Source: Oscillibacter sp. CAG:241
GTDB taxonomy: Bacteria > Bacillota > Clostridia > Oscillospirales > Oscillospiraceae
Direction: 5' to 3'
Length of the DNA stretch: 40,489 bases
Assembly (NCBI GenBank): GCA_000435975.1
Contig: FR884123.1
Location: forward strand, 1-40,489
Position 1 is the first letter of the stretch; each line of letters starts with the position of its first letter. The position numbers were made by a program, and so were the translations under genes. The notes under the pieces were generated by a model that saw only the letters and a program-made list of their open reading frames with translations, did no database searches and had not been told where the DNA came from. Positions 24,836-33,400 of the stretch are shown one piece after another.

Positions 24836-25471
24836 TTACCTCCCTCTTTTCTGCACATCCTCGTCAATACGGCGCTTCCAGTCGGCGCTGAGAGGTTGGG
24901 CCGATCGAACGCTGCACACGGCGGCGCTGATGACCTCATAGTTCAGCGCCGTGCCCTCCTCGTCGCACTTGTAGTTCACTGCTCGGTCGGCGTCAATACC
25001 AAAGCGGGCTGCCTCCTTGGCTGCGTCGATGTTTGCGCCGAGGAACAGGAACTCCCAGCCGTATTTTTCCTTCTGACGCTGGATCATGCGCCGCACCGTC
25101 TCGTAGTTATAGCGGCGGCTGGCGTTTTCATAGCCGTCGGTGGTGATGATGAACATCGTCTTTTCCGGCACATCCTCCCGGCGGGCGTACTTGTGGATGT
25201 TCCCAATGTGGTGGATGGCCCCGCCTACGGCGTCCAGCAGCGCCGTGCAGCCCCGGGTGAAATACTCCTTTTTCGTCATGAGCGGCACCTCGGCAAGGGG
25301 CAGGCGGTCGTGGATGACCGTGCTGTCGTTGTCAAACAGCACCGTGGAGATCAGCGCCTCCCCCGCCGCCTGCTTTTGCCTCGCGATCATGGAGTTGAAG
25401 CCGCCGATGGTGTCCGCCTCCAGCCCCGACATGGAGCCGCTGCGGTCCAGGATGAAAACCAATTCTGTCAT
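24836..25471 (-). CDS. VWA-domain protein
   Basis: A 211-residue single-domain von Willebrand factor A protein. The MIDAS metal site is complete: DRSGSMS at residues 9-15, the TRGCTALLDAVG loop near 73 and ITTDGYEN near 110. No signal peptide or membrane segment, so it acts in the cytoplasm, probably as a metal-dependent protein-interaction module. AAGGAGGG stands before the ATG but is sequestered in a hairpin. Its coupling to the ADP-ribosylglycohydrolase gene suggests that it helps recognise that enzyme's targets; this is inference. Confidence 0.9.
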   Translation of the reverse strand: MTELVFILDRSGSMSGLEADTIGGFNSMIARQKQAAGEALISTVLFDNDSTVIHDRLPLAEVPLMTKKEYFTRGCTALLDAVGGAIHHIGNIHKYARREDVPEKTMFIITTDGYENASRRYNYETVRRMIQRQKEKYGWEFLFLGANIDAAKEAARFGIDADRAVNYKCDEEGTALNYEVISAAVCSVRSAQPLSADWKRRIDEDVQKRGR

Positions 25472-25546
25472 AAAAAGCCCTCCTTCGTTTGTCTGTGCTT
25501 ACATTGTAGCGCGGCCGAAGGAGGGTTTGGTCGCCTGTGGGGCGAC
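25472..25546 (-). promoter_or_regulatory. Hairpin leader masking the VWA ribosome site
   Basis: On the minus strand CCCTCCTTCG (25,525-25,516) is fully complementary to CGAAGGAGGG (25,487-25,478), which is the VWA gene's Shine-Dalgarno sequence. The loop is 28 bases. TTTTTATG follows, so the same structure could also act as a terminator. A second hairpin, GTCGCC/GGCGAC (25,530-25,546), precedes it. Either way expression of the VWA and glycohydrolase genes is likely to be restrained unless the stem is opened. Confidence 0.55.
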
Positions 25547-25569
25547 ATTTATGTTACATTTTTGCAGCT

Positions 25570-25887
25570 TTACAGTTTCCCCAGCCGCTCCAACCGGGAC
25601 TCGATCGCGCCGGAGGTACGGCCAAAGTGCGTACAGAGGTCTTTCTTTTTCATACCGCCGTCGAACAAGCGGCATAACTCATCGTCCAGTTCCTCCGTCC
25701 AAGGTTTTCCATTGTTTTCGGGCAGCGGTTTTTTCCGTCTGCGGGACAGTTCCTCCACGGCGCAGTTCAGTGCGCGAACGATCTCGCCTTTGTTGCATAC
25801 ATGGTCGTCCGGCAAGACCTCGCCGGTCAAGGGGTCAACGCCTTCCGCCAAAGCCATCAGCAGTTCTTTTGCTCGTTGTATATCCAT
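25570..25887 (-). CDS. Small helix-turn-helix protein
   Basis: A 105-residue protein. The C-terminal half, PWTEELDDELCRLFDGGMKK followed by KDLCTHFGRTSGAIESRLERLG, resembles the SANT/Myb-like or GcrA-type helix-turn-helix that ends many Firmicutes helicases and small regulators. The N-terminal half contains LTGEVLPDDHVCNKGEIVRAL, a motif also seen in such proteins. It begins 17 bases after the ArsC-like gene. It could regulate the cassette or be a fragment of a helicase tail; no helicase motifs are present nearby. Confidence 0.75.
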   Translation of the reverse strand: MDIQRAKELLMALAEGVDPLTGEVLPDDHVCNKGEIVRALNCAVEELSRRRKKPLPENNGKPWTEELDDELCRLFDGGMKKKDLCTHFGRTSGAIESRLERLGKL

Positions 25888-25904
25888 GGTGTTTCACCTC
25901 TTCT

Positions 25905-26258
25905 TTATTTTTTCAAGCGGCTTTCCCACTCGGCTTCCTTGAAGCCGACCAGCGCGAAGTTATCACCCACCAGCAGCGGGCGCTTGACCAGCATCCCGTC
26001 TGCTGCAAGGAGCTTCAGCATCTCATCCTCGCTCATTTCGGGCAACTTGTCCTTTAGCCCCATAGATTTGTATAGCAGACCGCTGGTGTTGAAAAGCTTT
26101 TTCAGCGGCAGGCCGCAGCGCTGATGCCACGCAGACAGCTCTTCATAAGTAGGATTTTCCATTTTGATGTCCCGGAATGTATAAGAGATGCCGTTCTCGT
26201 CCAGCCACTTCTGTGCCTTCTGGCAGGTGGTGCATTTGGGGTAGCAGATAAAAGTCAT
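25905..26258 (-). CDS. ArsC/Spx-family thioredoxin-fold protein
   Basis: A 117-residue protein of the arsenate reductase family. CTTC in YPKCTTCQKAQKWLDENG supplies the redox Cys pair at residues 9-12. KKLFNTSGLLYKSMGLKD and LAADGMLVKRPLLVGDN match the later conserved blocks. It keeps the CxxC of Spx/YffB-like members. No ars genes adjoin it, so a role in arsenate reduction is not supported by context; a general thiol oxidoreductase is as likely. It lies 17 bases after the Nmad3-like gene in the same direction. Confidence 0.88.
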   Translation of the reverse strand: MTFICYPKCTTCQKAQKWLDENGISYTFRDIKMENPTYEELSAWHQRCGLPLKKLFNTSGLLYKSMGLKDKLPEMSEDEMLKLLAADGMLVKRPLLVGDNFALVGFKEAEWESRLKK

Positions 26259-26275
26259 TGGTCACGCTCCTGTTT

Positions 26276-27082
26276 TTACAAAAGTATATTTCTTGCCCAT
26301 TCCGTGCAGGCATCAGATTCTTTCAAACCAAGCTCCTGCCAGATGCCTGCATAGTACAGCCCCTTATTGGGATTTTTAGCGTTATTCGATCTTTTCCCGT
26401 ATATGTGTTTCTCGTCATACACTTCATTTAACACCCAAGTTGCTTTTGTGGCACCTTCCAACGTCAATACGCGCTTTTTGTCAAAGCACAGCACTCCTGC
26501 ACCAGATTTGCTTTCATCCAACGAAAGCCTCTCTGATGCTTTGAAAATCACATTTGTTGAATTGCCTATTCGTCCATCAGATGAATGCGGATGCCACCAA
26601 ACTTTCTTCTGTTCTTCAGGTGTAGAAATAATTTCACCAACCTGAAGGTATCCCCAAATCACTTGGAGGTCTTTTCCTCGATAGAAATCACTGCGGCTCC
26701 GTGAATATCTGTATGTTCCCTTTTTGCATTCCACAAAGTGAAAATTCCCAAAAAACAGGAAAATATCTCCTTGTGCCACACCGATATTCTTCAAGTAGGT
26801 GGCTGCGGCATTTCGTTGACCAAAAGCAGGGAACCATCCGTCGATATTTTTCACACGCCGTCCTAAATCCAAATCAGGATCAAGATGGCAGTGATCTCCA
26901 CCCTTATATCGCAGGTCGTGCAATATCTGAGAATACTTGGTTCCGTTGTAGCAGAGGGAATCGTATGTATCGATATCATTACTGGGAATAGGAAAGGAAA
27001 TCATCGTGCCATCTTCAAAGATAGGGCTGACAATGCCGCCGTTTGCGGAATCAAATCCTTTTCGACTGAGTATAATTTTCAT
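26276..27082 (-). CDS. Nmad3-like putative nucleotide modification protein
   Basis: A 268-residue protein starting MKIILSRKGFDSANGGIVSP, which is the opening I recall for the Nmad3 family (nucleotide-modification-associated domain 3). Other conserved-looking blocks are HLDPDLDLGRR, FGQRNAAATYLKNIGVAQGD, FLFFGNFHFVE and IFKASERLSL. The family is proposed to act on modified nucleotides or nucleobases, but no reaction is established to my knowledge. GAGGAAGAG precedes the ATG. The 9-base gap after the macrodomain gene ties it to ADP-ribose chemistry. Confidence 0.75.
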   Translation of the reverse strand: MKIILSRKGFDSANGGIVSPIFEDGTMISFPIPSNDIDTYDSLCYNGTKYSQILHDLRYKGGDHCHLDPDLDLGRRVKNIDGWFPAFGQRNAAATYLKNIGVAQGDIFLFFGNFHFVECKKGTYRYSRSRSDFYRGKDLQVIWGYLQVGEIISTPEEQKKVWWHPHSSDGRIGNSTNVIFKASERLSLDESKSGAGVLCFDKKRVLTLEGATKATWVLNEVYDEKHIYGKRSNNAKNPNKGLYYAGIWQELGLKESDACTEWARNILL

Positions 27083-27091
27083 TTCTCTTCC

Positions 27092-28081
27092 TCACGCTCC
27101 CAACAAGCTCTGGTCAAAGGCAAACAGCGCCTCGTTGATCTTGAAAATATCGTAGTCCCGCTGCATGATGAAATACTCGATAATGACGTCAAACTTGCTG
27201 CTGGGGCTCAGGGCGTAGCCCGCCCGGGCAATGAGGTCGCGGGTCTCCGGCAGGCTCAGCTCCAGGGCGATGGCGAAGGCCACCGCCGTGGGCTTGGAGG
27301 GCTTGTAGTCCGGGTTGTTGCGGATTTTGGAGAACAGCTTGCGGTCCACATTGGCCTTTTTGTAGATTTCAGAATCCTTTTTGCCGCTGCGGTCAATGAG
27401 CTTCAGCAGGGTCTCCGAGAATCCGGCGTCCAGATGCGCCAGCGCCTCGTCCAGCCCGGAGGTCGCCATGGGCGCGTCCTCGTAGGCGGTCAGCATCCGG
27501 CTTTCGACGACGCCCATCCGGCGCATCCGCTCCCGGCGGGAATCGGTGTGGGCGTCCGCATAGTGGTCGTCGATGTAGGCGGCGATGTCCGCAAACAGCT
27601 TGTTGCCGATCTGGTACGCCGCGCGGCTGAAAACCACAAGATACACCGTCATGTCGTTTTCAGCCAGAAATTCGCTGATGGTGTCCACCGCCACCCGCAG
27701 CGCCTGATCCTTGGGATAGCCGAAAACGCCGGAGGAGATCAGCGGGAAGGCCACCGTCTCACAGCCGTGCTCCTTCGCCAGCGCAAGGCTCGTCCGATAG
27801 CAGGAGGCCAGCTGCTCCCGCTCGCCGCACTTTCCGCCGTTCCACACGGGACCCACGGTGTGGATGATGTAGCGGCACGGCAGGCGGTAGGCTTTCGTGA
27901 TCTTGGCGTCGCCGGTTTTGCAGCCGCCAAGCCGCCGGCACTCTTGGAGCAGCTCCGGCCCCGCCGCCCGGTGGATGCAGCCGTCCACGCCGCCTCCGCC
28001 CAGCAGGGATTCCTTCGCCGCGTTGACGATGGCGTCCACGGGCATTTTCGTGATATCGTTGCGAACGATGATAAGGGGCAT
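27092..28081 (-). CDS. Macrodomain protein fused to an HTH-like domain
   Basis: A 329-residue protein. Residues 1-165 are a macrodomain of the O-acetyl-ADP-ribose deacetylase type: DAIVNAAKESLLGGGGVDG, HRAAGPELL, YIIHTVGPVW and PLISSGVFGYP mark the ADP-ribose pocket. Residues 200-329 form a separate helical domain (FSETLLKLIDRSGKKDSEIY, RKLFSKIRNNPDYKPSKPTA) that looks XRE-like. So an ADP-ribose sensor or hydrolase is linked to a probable nucleic-acid-binding module. Only a weak GGTGA stands before the ATG. It is the promoter-proximal gene of the cassette that ends with ADP-ribosylglycohydrolase. Confidence 0.9.
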   Translation of the reverse strand: MPLIIVRNDITKMPVDAIVNAAKESLLGGGGVDGCIHRAAGPELLQECRRLGGCKTGDAKITKAYRLPCRYIIHTVGPVWNGGKCGEREQLASCYRTSLALAKEHGCETVAFPLISSGVFGYPKDQALRVAVDTISEFLAENDMTVYLVVFSRAAYQIGNKLFADIAAYIDDHYADAHTDSRRERMRRMGVVESRMLTAYEDAPMATSGLDEALAHLDAGFSETLLKLIDRSGKKDSEIYKKANVDRKLFSKIRNNPDYKPSKPTAVAFAIALELSLPETRDLIARAGYALSPSSKFDVIIEYFIMQRDYDIFKINEALFAFDQSLLGA

Positions 28082-28162
28082 TGTGTCACCAGCTTTCAGG
28101 GATTCAAAATCAAGCCAAAGCGCCGTCCCCGGCCCGCAAAGGCCCGGCGTAGGCGCAGCCCA

Positions 28163-29194
28163 TCACTCTGCCATCTCCCGGGCAAAGGCGGCGGCGGTGT
28201 CCCGGATGCCGGGCAGGTGCAGAAGGCTCCCCCGCTCGTTGGCGGTCTCCAGCAGGCAGAAGTGGGGCGGCAGGAAAAAGGACTTGTTCATATTCAGGGC
28301 CGAGATCAGCTGCCGGGCCAGCAGGTCGCCGCCGGAATAGCCGGACACCACCAGGCCGAACAGCCGTTTGTCATAGAACCGGGTCTGGCGGAACAGGGCC
28401 GTCAGCCGGTTGACGCAGGCGGTGAGATTGGCGGACAGGGCGTCGTTGTAGTTGGCGCACAGCATCACCAGGGCGTCGCACCGGCGGACGGCCGGATACA
28501 CCTCCTCCACCATGGGGCCGCCGTAAAAGCAGCTGCCCTGCTCCCCGAAGTGGAGACAGGCGGTATAGCTGCACCCGTTGCAGTCGGGGACGGTGCCGTT
28601 GCGCAGGCCCACCTCCTCCACGGCTATCTCCGGCGGCAGAGCCGCCTTCACCAGCTCCCACAGGGCCAGGGTGTTGGAGGTGCTGCACTGGGAGGCGTGC
28701 AGGGCCAGCACCCGCCGCACCGGCGGCAGGGGCCGCCACCCGTCCAGCCGGGCGATCAGCTCCCGGACCGCCAGGCGGAAGGCGGTTTTTTCGTCCACGC
28801 CGCCGATCTGGGCCTGGATGCGGAAATTCCGCAGGGAGCCGGTGGCCTCCACCAGTGGGCGGCCCAGAAAGGCGCAGCCCGCCTGATTGGCAGCAAACAC
28901 CATGTCCCGGGCCACGTCCTTGGTATAAAACTCCCCCACGCCGGTGACGATGACCCCGGCCACGCTGCCCCGCAGCAGAGTATCGCTGCCCCGCAGGGCC
29001 CGGAGCATCCCATAATAGGCCAGGTTGCAGCCGCTGGGGTCCAGGGCCACAGCAAACAGCAGCCGCCGGTTCTGCAGGTCCTCCATGCCGTCCTCCGGGC
29101 GGCGGATGACGCTGCCCGGAGGCAGCAGCGGCTCCAGCAGGGCCCGCAGCGGGGTGCTGTATAGGTTCTCCGGCAACAGTACCGTGATGGACAT
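28163..29194 (-). CDS. Tandem flavodoxin-like NAD(P)H oxidoreductase
   Basis: A 343-residue protein whose second half (about 160-343) is a flavodoxin/FMN-reductase fold: RRVLALHASQCSTSNTLALW, DCNGCSYTACLHFG near 205, DALVMLCANYNDALSANL and GLVVSGYSGGDLLARQL. The Cys cluster resembles that of iron-sulfur flavoproteins, though the spacing differs. The first half has a similar strand-helix order (RRLLFAVALDPSGCNLAYY, GVIVTGVGEFYTKD), suggesting an internal duplication. It is the last gene of the operon with the NadD fusion, 19 bases after the dehydrogenase-like gene. Redox partner and substrate are unknown. Confidence 0.75.
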   Translation of the reverse strand: MSITVLLPENLYSTPLRALLEPLLPPGSVIRRPEDGMEDLQNRRLLFAVALDPSGCNLAYYGMLRALRGSDTLLRGSVAGVIVTGVGEFYTKDVARDMVFAANQAGCAFLGRPLVEATGSLRNFRIQAQIGGVDEKTAFRLAVRELIARLDGWRPLPPVRRVLALHASQCSTSNTLALWELVKAALPPEIAVEEVGLRNGTVPDCNGCSYTACLHFGEQGSCFYGGPMVEEVYPAVRRCDALVMLCANYNDALSANLTACVNRLTALFRQTRFYDKRLFGLVVSGYSGGDLLARQLISALNMNKSFFLPPHFCLLETANERGSLLHLPGIRDTAAAFAREMAE

Positions 29195-29213
29195 GGCTCA
29201 CGCCCCCTTTCCG

Positions 29214-30446
29214 TCAGTCAATGGCCCGCAGGCGGTCCATAGTGGTTTGCAGGCGGTCTTGCAGCTGCCGGGGCAGAGGCAGACGCTCCAGCTCCGTGCC
29301 CGCCGCCGTTACCCGGTTCCGGGCCCCCATGAACACGCCGCCCAGGTATGTGGACGAGCAGTGCCACTGGCCCCGCAGACACAGCAGCAGACTCAGCGCT
29401 CCGGAGGACAGGGCCGGGGCCACATAGGGCTTGAAGCCCATCTCTCGCATCTGGAGGTTGGCGTGGACGGTCCGCTCCGTCAGCAGACGGGACAGCCCGT
29501 CGTCATAACGGTCGATGGAGTTGGCCACCACCAGGTCCTCCCCGTGGGGGCCGAAGGTGCGCCCATCGGTCAGGAACGAGGCAAAGCGGGGGTCCTGCCG
29601 GGCGTAGTAAGCCGCCCGGGCGTTCATGACCCCCAGGCCGAAGCCCCGGACCTGGCAGGTCAGCAGGCCCTGATAGTCCATCCCGCCGCCGGGAGCGCGG
29701 TTGCTCTCCGTCAGCACCGCCCGGCACAGGGGGTCCACCGGGTCGCTGACCACGCAGAACAGCCCCCGATAGCGGGCCTCCCGGGCCTTGCGGGCATACA
29801 GGGCCGCCAGCTCCCGGTTCAGCTGATACTGAGCCATGCGCACGTCGCCGGTTTTCACCGCCGTGTCCGGCACGAACCGGGACGCGCAGAACAGGAACAC
29901 ATCCCCGTCGAACAGCCGCTCCGGAGGCACGATCTCCACCGGCGGCAGAGCGTCATAGGGCCCCGGCAGCTGGATCTGGTTCAGCTCGAACTCCCAGCGC
30001 CGGGCCACCCCCTCCCGCAGGTCGCAGATGCCGATGGAGGAGATCACGTCCCCGCCCATAAGCCGCAGGCCCAGCAGCAGGGTGCTGCCCACATCGCCCA
30101 GGGCCAGCAGGTTCACCCGGACCTTTTCCGGCCGGGACACAGGAGCCAGCAGCTCCTCAAGCCGGGGGTGGGACCCGTTCACCGCCCGGACCCGCCCCGC
30201 CCGGATGGCGGACAGCAGCGCCGGGGGCACATCCTCGGGGCACGGGGCGGTACACAGGGACGCCACCCCCTCCTCCTCCGTCAGCTGGGCCGGGTCCGTT
30301 ACCGGGAAGGTGTCCCGCCCGGCCAGGGGAGGCCGATGAAACACCCAAAGCACCTCTCCCGTCTCCGGCAGGGCGGATATCTCCGGGTACGGCAGGGCCC
30401 CGGCGCTGCACAGGGTGCGGCCGTCATAGGTATAGTAGTGATACAT
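29214..30446 (-). CDS. Lactate/malate-dehydrogenase-like Rossmann protein
   Basis: A 410-residue protein. After about 105 residues of unrecognised sequence comes a Rossmann start, VNLLALGDVGSTLLLGLRLM, then ISSIGICDL, LFCVVSDPVDPL and GFGLGVMNARAAYYARQDPR, with GPHGEDLVVANS further on. This order recalls the LDH/MDH fold including the HG of its catalytic loop, but the match is distant and the glycine loop is reduced to GDVGS. AAGGAGGTG directly follows the stop of the fusion gene, 12 bases before this ATG. NAD binding fits the operon theme. Its substrate, if any, is unknown. Confidence 0.65.
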   Translation of the reverse strand: MYHYYTYDGRTLCSAGALPYPEISALPETGEVLWVFHRPPLAGRDTFPVTDPAQLTEEEGVASLCTAPCPEDVPPALLSAIRAGRVRAVNGSHPRLEELLAPVSRPEKVRVNLLALGDVGSTLLLGLRLMGGDVISSIGICDLREGVARRWEFELNQIQLPGPYDALPPVEIVPPERLFDGDVFLFCASRFVPDTAVKTGDVRMAQYQLNRELAALYARKAREARYRGLFCVVSDPVDPLCRAVLTESNRAPGGGMDYQGLLTCQVRGFGLGVMNARAAYYARQDPRFASFLTDGRTFGPHGEDLVVANSIDRYDDGLSRLLTERTVHANLQMREMGFKPYVAPALSSGALSLLLCLRGQWHCSSTYLGGVFMGARNRVTAAGTELERLPLPRQLQDRLQTTMDRLRAID

Positions 30447-30458
30447 AGGGACACCTCC

Positions 30459-33400
30459 TTATCTCATGCGCCGCAGCTGCTCAATGTCTCCGTCCAGATA
30501 GGTGGAGGCGGCGCGGGTCAGGTCATAGGTCATGCAGGGCCCCTTGTCCGGGCACAGAGGCAGGATCACCGCCTCGCCCAGCCGGGCCAGGGTCAGGTTC
30601 CGGGCGTACAGGCTCCGGTACTCCGTTTCCAGAGCCAGCAGAATGTCCCGGGCATTTTCCAGGCAGCACAGGCTCAACTGCCACACGGCTCCGCCGTCCA
30701 CATCCGGCAGCTCCGGGGACGCGTAGGGCAGGATGCGGTTCACCGAGGGCTGGAGCCCGCCGGGCAGACGCCCCGGCCGCCGGACGGTGTCGCCGCCGAT
30801 GAAGGGATACAGGGTGGATTCCACAAACCAACGGCGCAGGTTGGGCAGATAGTAGATGCTGTCCACGGGATAGCCCAGCTGCTCCATCAGATCCCTGCCC
30901 ATGCCGGTAAGATAGCCCACCAGCACCTGATCCACCTGGGTATGGGTCTGCCGCAGCAGCGGGGCCAGACGGCGGATGCGCTTGCCGTCGTGGAGCATGT
31001 CGTCCACCAGGATCACGGGCCGGTCAAAGGCCCGGATGGTGCGGACCTGATCCGCCAGCGGCGAGTAGTCCGGATATGCCTCGATGGAATAGGCGGACAG
31101 GTCCGGCTCGTACACCTTGTCGGTGCGCAGGGTCTTGGTGACGGTGTTGGGCACTGCCACGCCGCGAAGAATTTTGCCGTAGGGCACGCAGATGTCCGGC
31201 CCCAGCTGCCGGGGAACCAGCGGCTCCGCCGGAACGCCGTTGCGGGCGGTGATGCGCTGCAGGAGCCGGTGATAGATGACCCCGGCGCTGAGACTCAGCA
31301 CCAGCTCGCCGGGATACAGCCGGGTCAGGGCCTCCTGCAGACGGATGCGGCCGGCAGACACCGCCGCCGCCACGGCGGGCCGCCCCGCCAGGGGCTGCTT
31401 GATGGCGGTGTCCACGTTGCGGCTGAGCACTAGGGGCCGCCGCATATCCACGGCCAGGGCGTCCCGTTCCCCGCCGGAAACCGGCACGAAGCCCTGGCGC
31501 AGCATCAGCTGCCGGGCAAAGGTCGATGCCGCCCCCTCCAGGGGAACATACAGTCCGTAGGCGTATTCCCGGCTCAGGGCCAGAGTCAGGACCTCCGTCA
31601 AAAGCAGCTGGCCGAATTCCTCCTGCTGTTCCCCCCGGGGCACCAGCAGGCCCGATACCAGCAGGGCCCGGCCTCCGGTGCTCTGACGCACCAGACCCGT
31701 CAGGGCGGGGCTTTTCAGCCGGGAGAACAGCATCTGAGAGTCCAGACACCGGAAGGTAACGGCCCCCAGAACGCAGGTCTGGCCGCTGCGGTGCAGCAGC
31801 ACCGCCTGGTCGCCGGACTCAGACACCGCCCGGGCCACGGCGGAGCCGTCGGGCCCCAGCTCCCGCAGCAGGGGCAGCAGCTCCTCCGCCGGGTGCTGGG
31901 ATACGGAGAACTCCAGGTCCTCCGTTTGCAGCATGGGCTTGTCCTGGGGCTCCCGCAGATACAGGCCCCGGCGATAGATGAAGTCCTGCACCGCCGGGTC
32001 CACCAGCCGGGAAATATCCCGGTTGGCGTCCACCGCCTCCCGGATGCGGGTGGAGCTGATCTCCTCCAGCTGAGGCGGCAGCGTCAGCTCCACCACACGG
32101 CCCCGGATGCAGCCGTAGTCCACAGGGCCGCCCAGCTCCTCCCGGCGGAAGATCACATGGTCGAAGGTGTGGATGGAGTCCGGCTCCACGGGCTTTTGAT
32201 AGGACGAGGCATGGGCCACCACGTCGCTGCCCACCACGATGGACACAGGCCGCCCGGGAAAGGCCTCCCGCAGGCACCGGAGATTCCCGGGGTTGGCGAT
32301 GTTCACCGGGAAGTCCTCCGGGAAAATGTGAACGTGGAACTCGTCGGCCACGGACATGGCCGCGATGCGGCGGCGGATGCGGTAGGGCTGGGTCCGCTTG
32401 GACCAGGAAAATTCGTCGATGGCCAGCAGCACCTCGAAGCCCCGGTCCCGGATGGCCCGGACGATGCCCTTGTGGGACAGGGTGAAGGGATCGAAGGTGC
32501 CGGGGAAAAAGGCGATGGGCCGGGGTTCCTCAAAGGGGAACCCCCCGTGGAACAGGCGCTGCTCCGTCATAAAGCGGTACACCCGCCCCAGCATGGACGC
32601 CCGATAGTAGAAGGTCAGGGCGTCCTCGGCCTCCTCATAGCAGGTCTCCAGCAGCTTTTGCTCCGTCAGCAGAAAGGCCTGGCGCTTTTCATGCTCGCCC
32701 AGGCTGCCGGAGCCGAACACCCGGCGGCCCAGGACGAACATGGCCTCCTGCCGGGCGCCGCCGTCGCTGCCGGCCAGACGCTTCATCAGCATGCCCAGCA
32801 GCCGCTCCCGGCGGCTGCGGTAGGCCTCCGGCTCCTCCGGGAACCGGGCCCGGTAGGTGTCGTATTCCTCATAAATCACGCCCACGGTGTCCAGGGCCGA
32901 GGCCACCATCCGCACCGACGCGGCGTTGAGAGTCTGGCTCAGGTCCGCCAGCAGCTCCTCCAGCTGGGCCGGCGGCAGCCACAGGGCAAAGCGGCCCAGA
33001 TAGTCGGGGATATACTTGGCAAACTCCTGCTGCCCCAGCTCCAGGCCCCGGGACAGCTCCACGGACACCTCGTTGCGCTGGTCCACCGTCAGCCGGGGGG
33101 CCAGGGCCAGCAGGGCGTTTCCGGCGCTGTGGCGCACCGTGACCCGGTCGCTGACCTTGATGAGGTTGGACAGGTGCGTGGCGATGTGCAGCACCGGTCC
33201 GTCCTCCCGGGCGGCGTAGTCCTCCAGCAGGCGGATGTTCACCTGCTTCAGTATCCAGGGGGTGGCGGTTTTCAGGTTGTCCAGAAAAATGTCGGAGATT
33301 ACCTGCTCCGGCAGGGGCTCCGGCACGCCGCCCTCCATGATCCGGCAGCGCAGCAGCTCCAGGGACGCGCTTCCCCGGCAGTCGATCCTTTGCAGGATGC

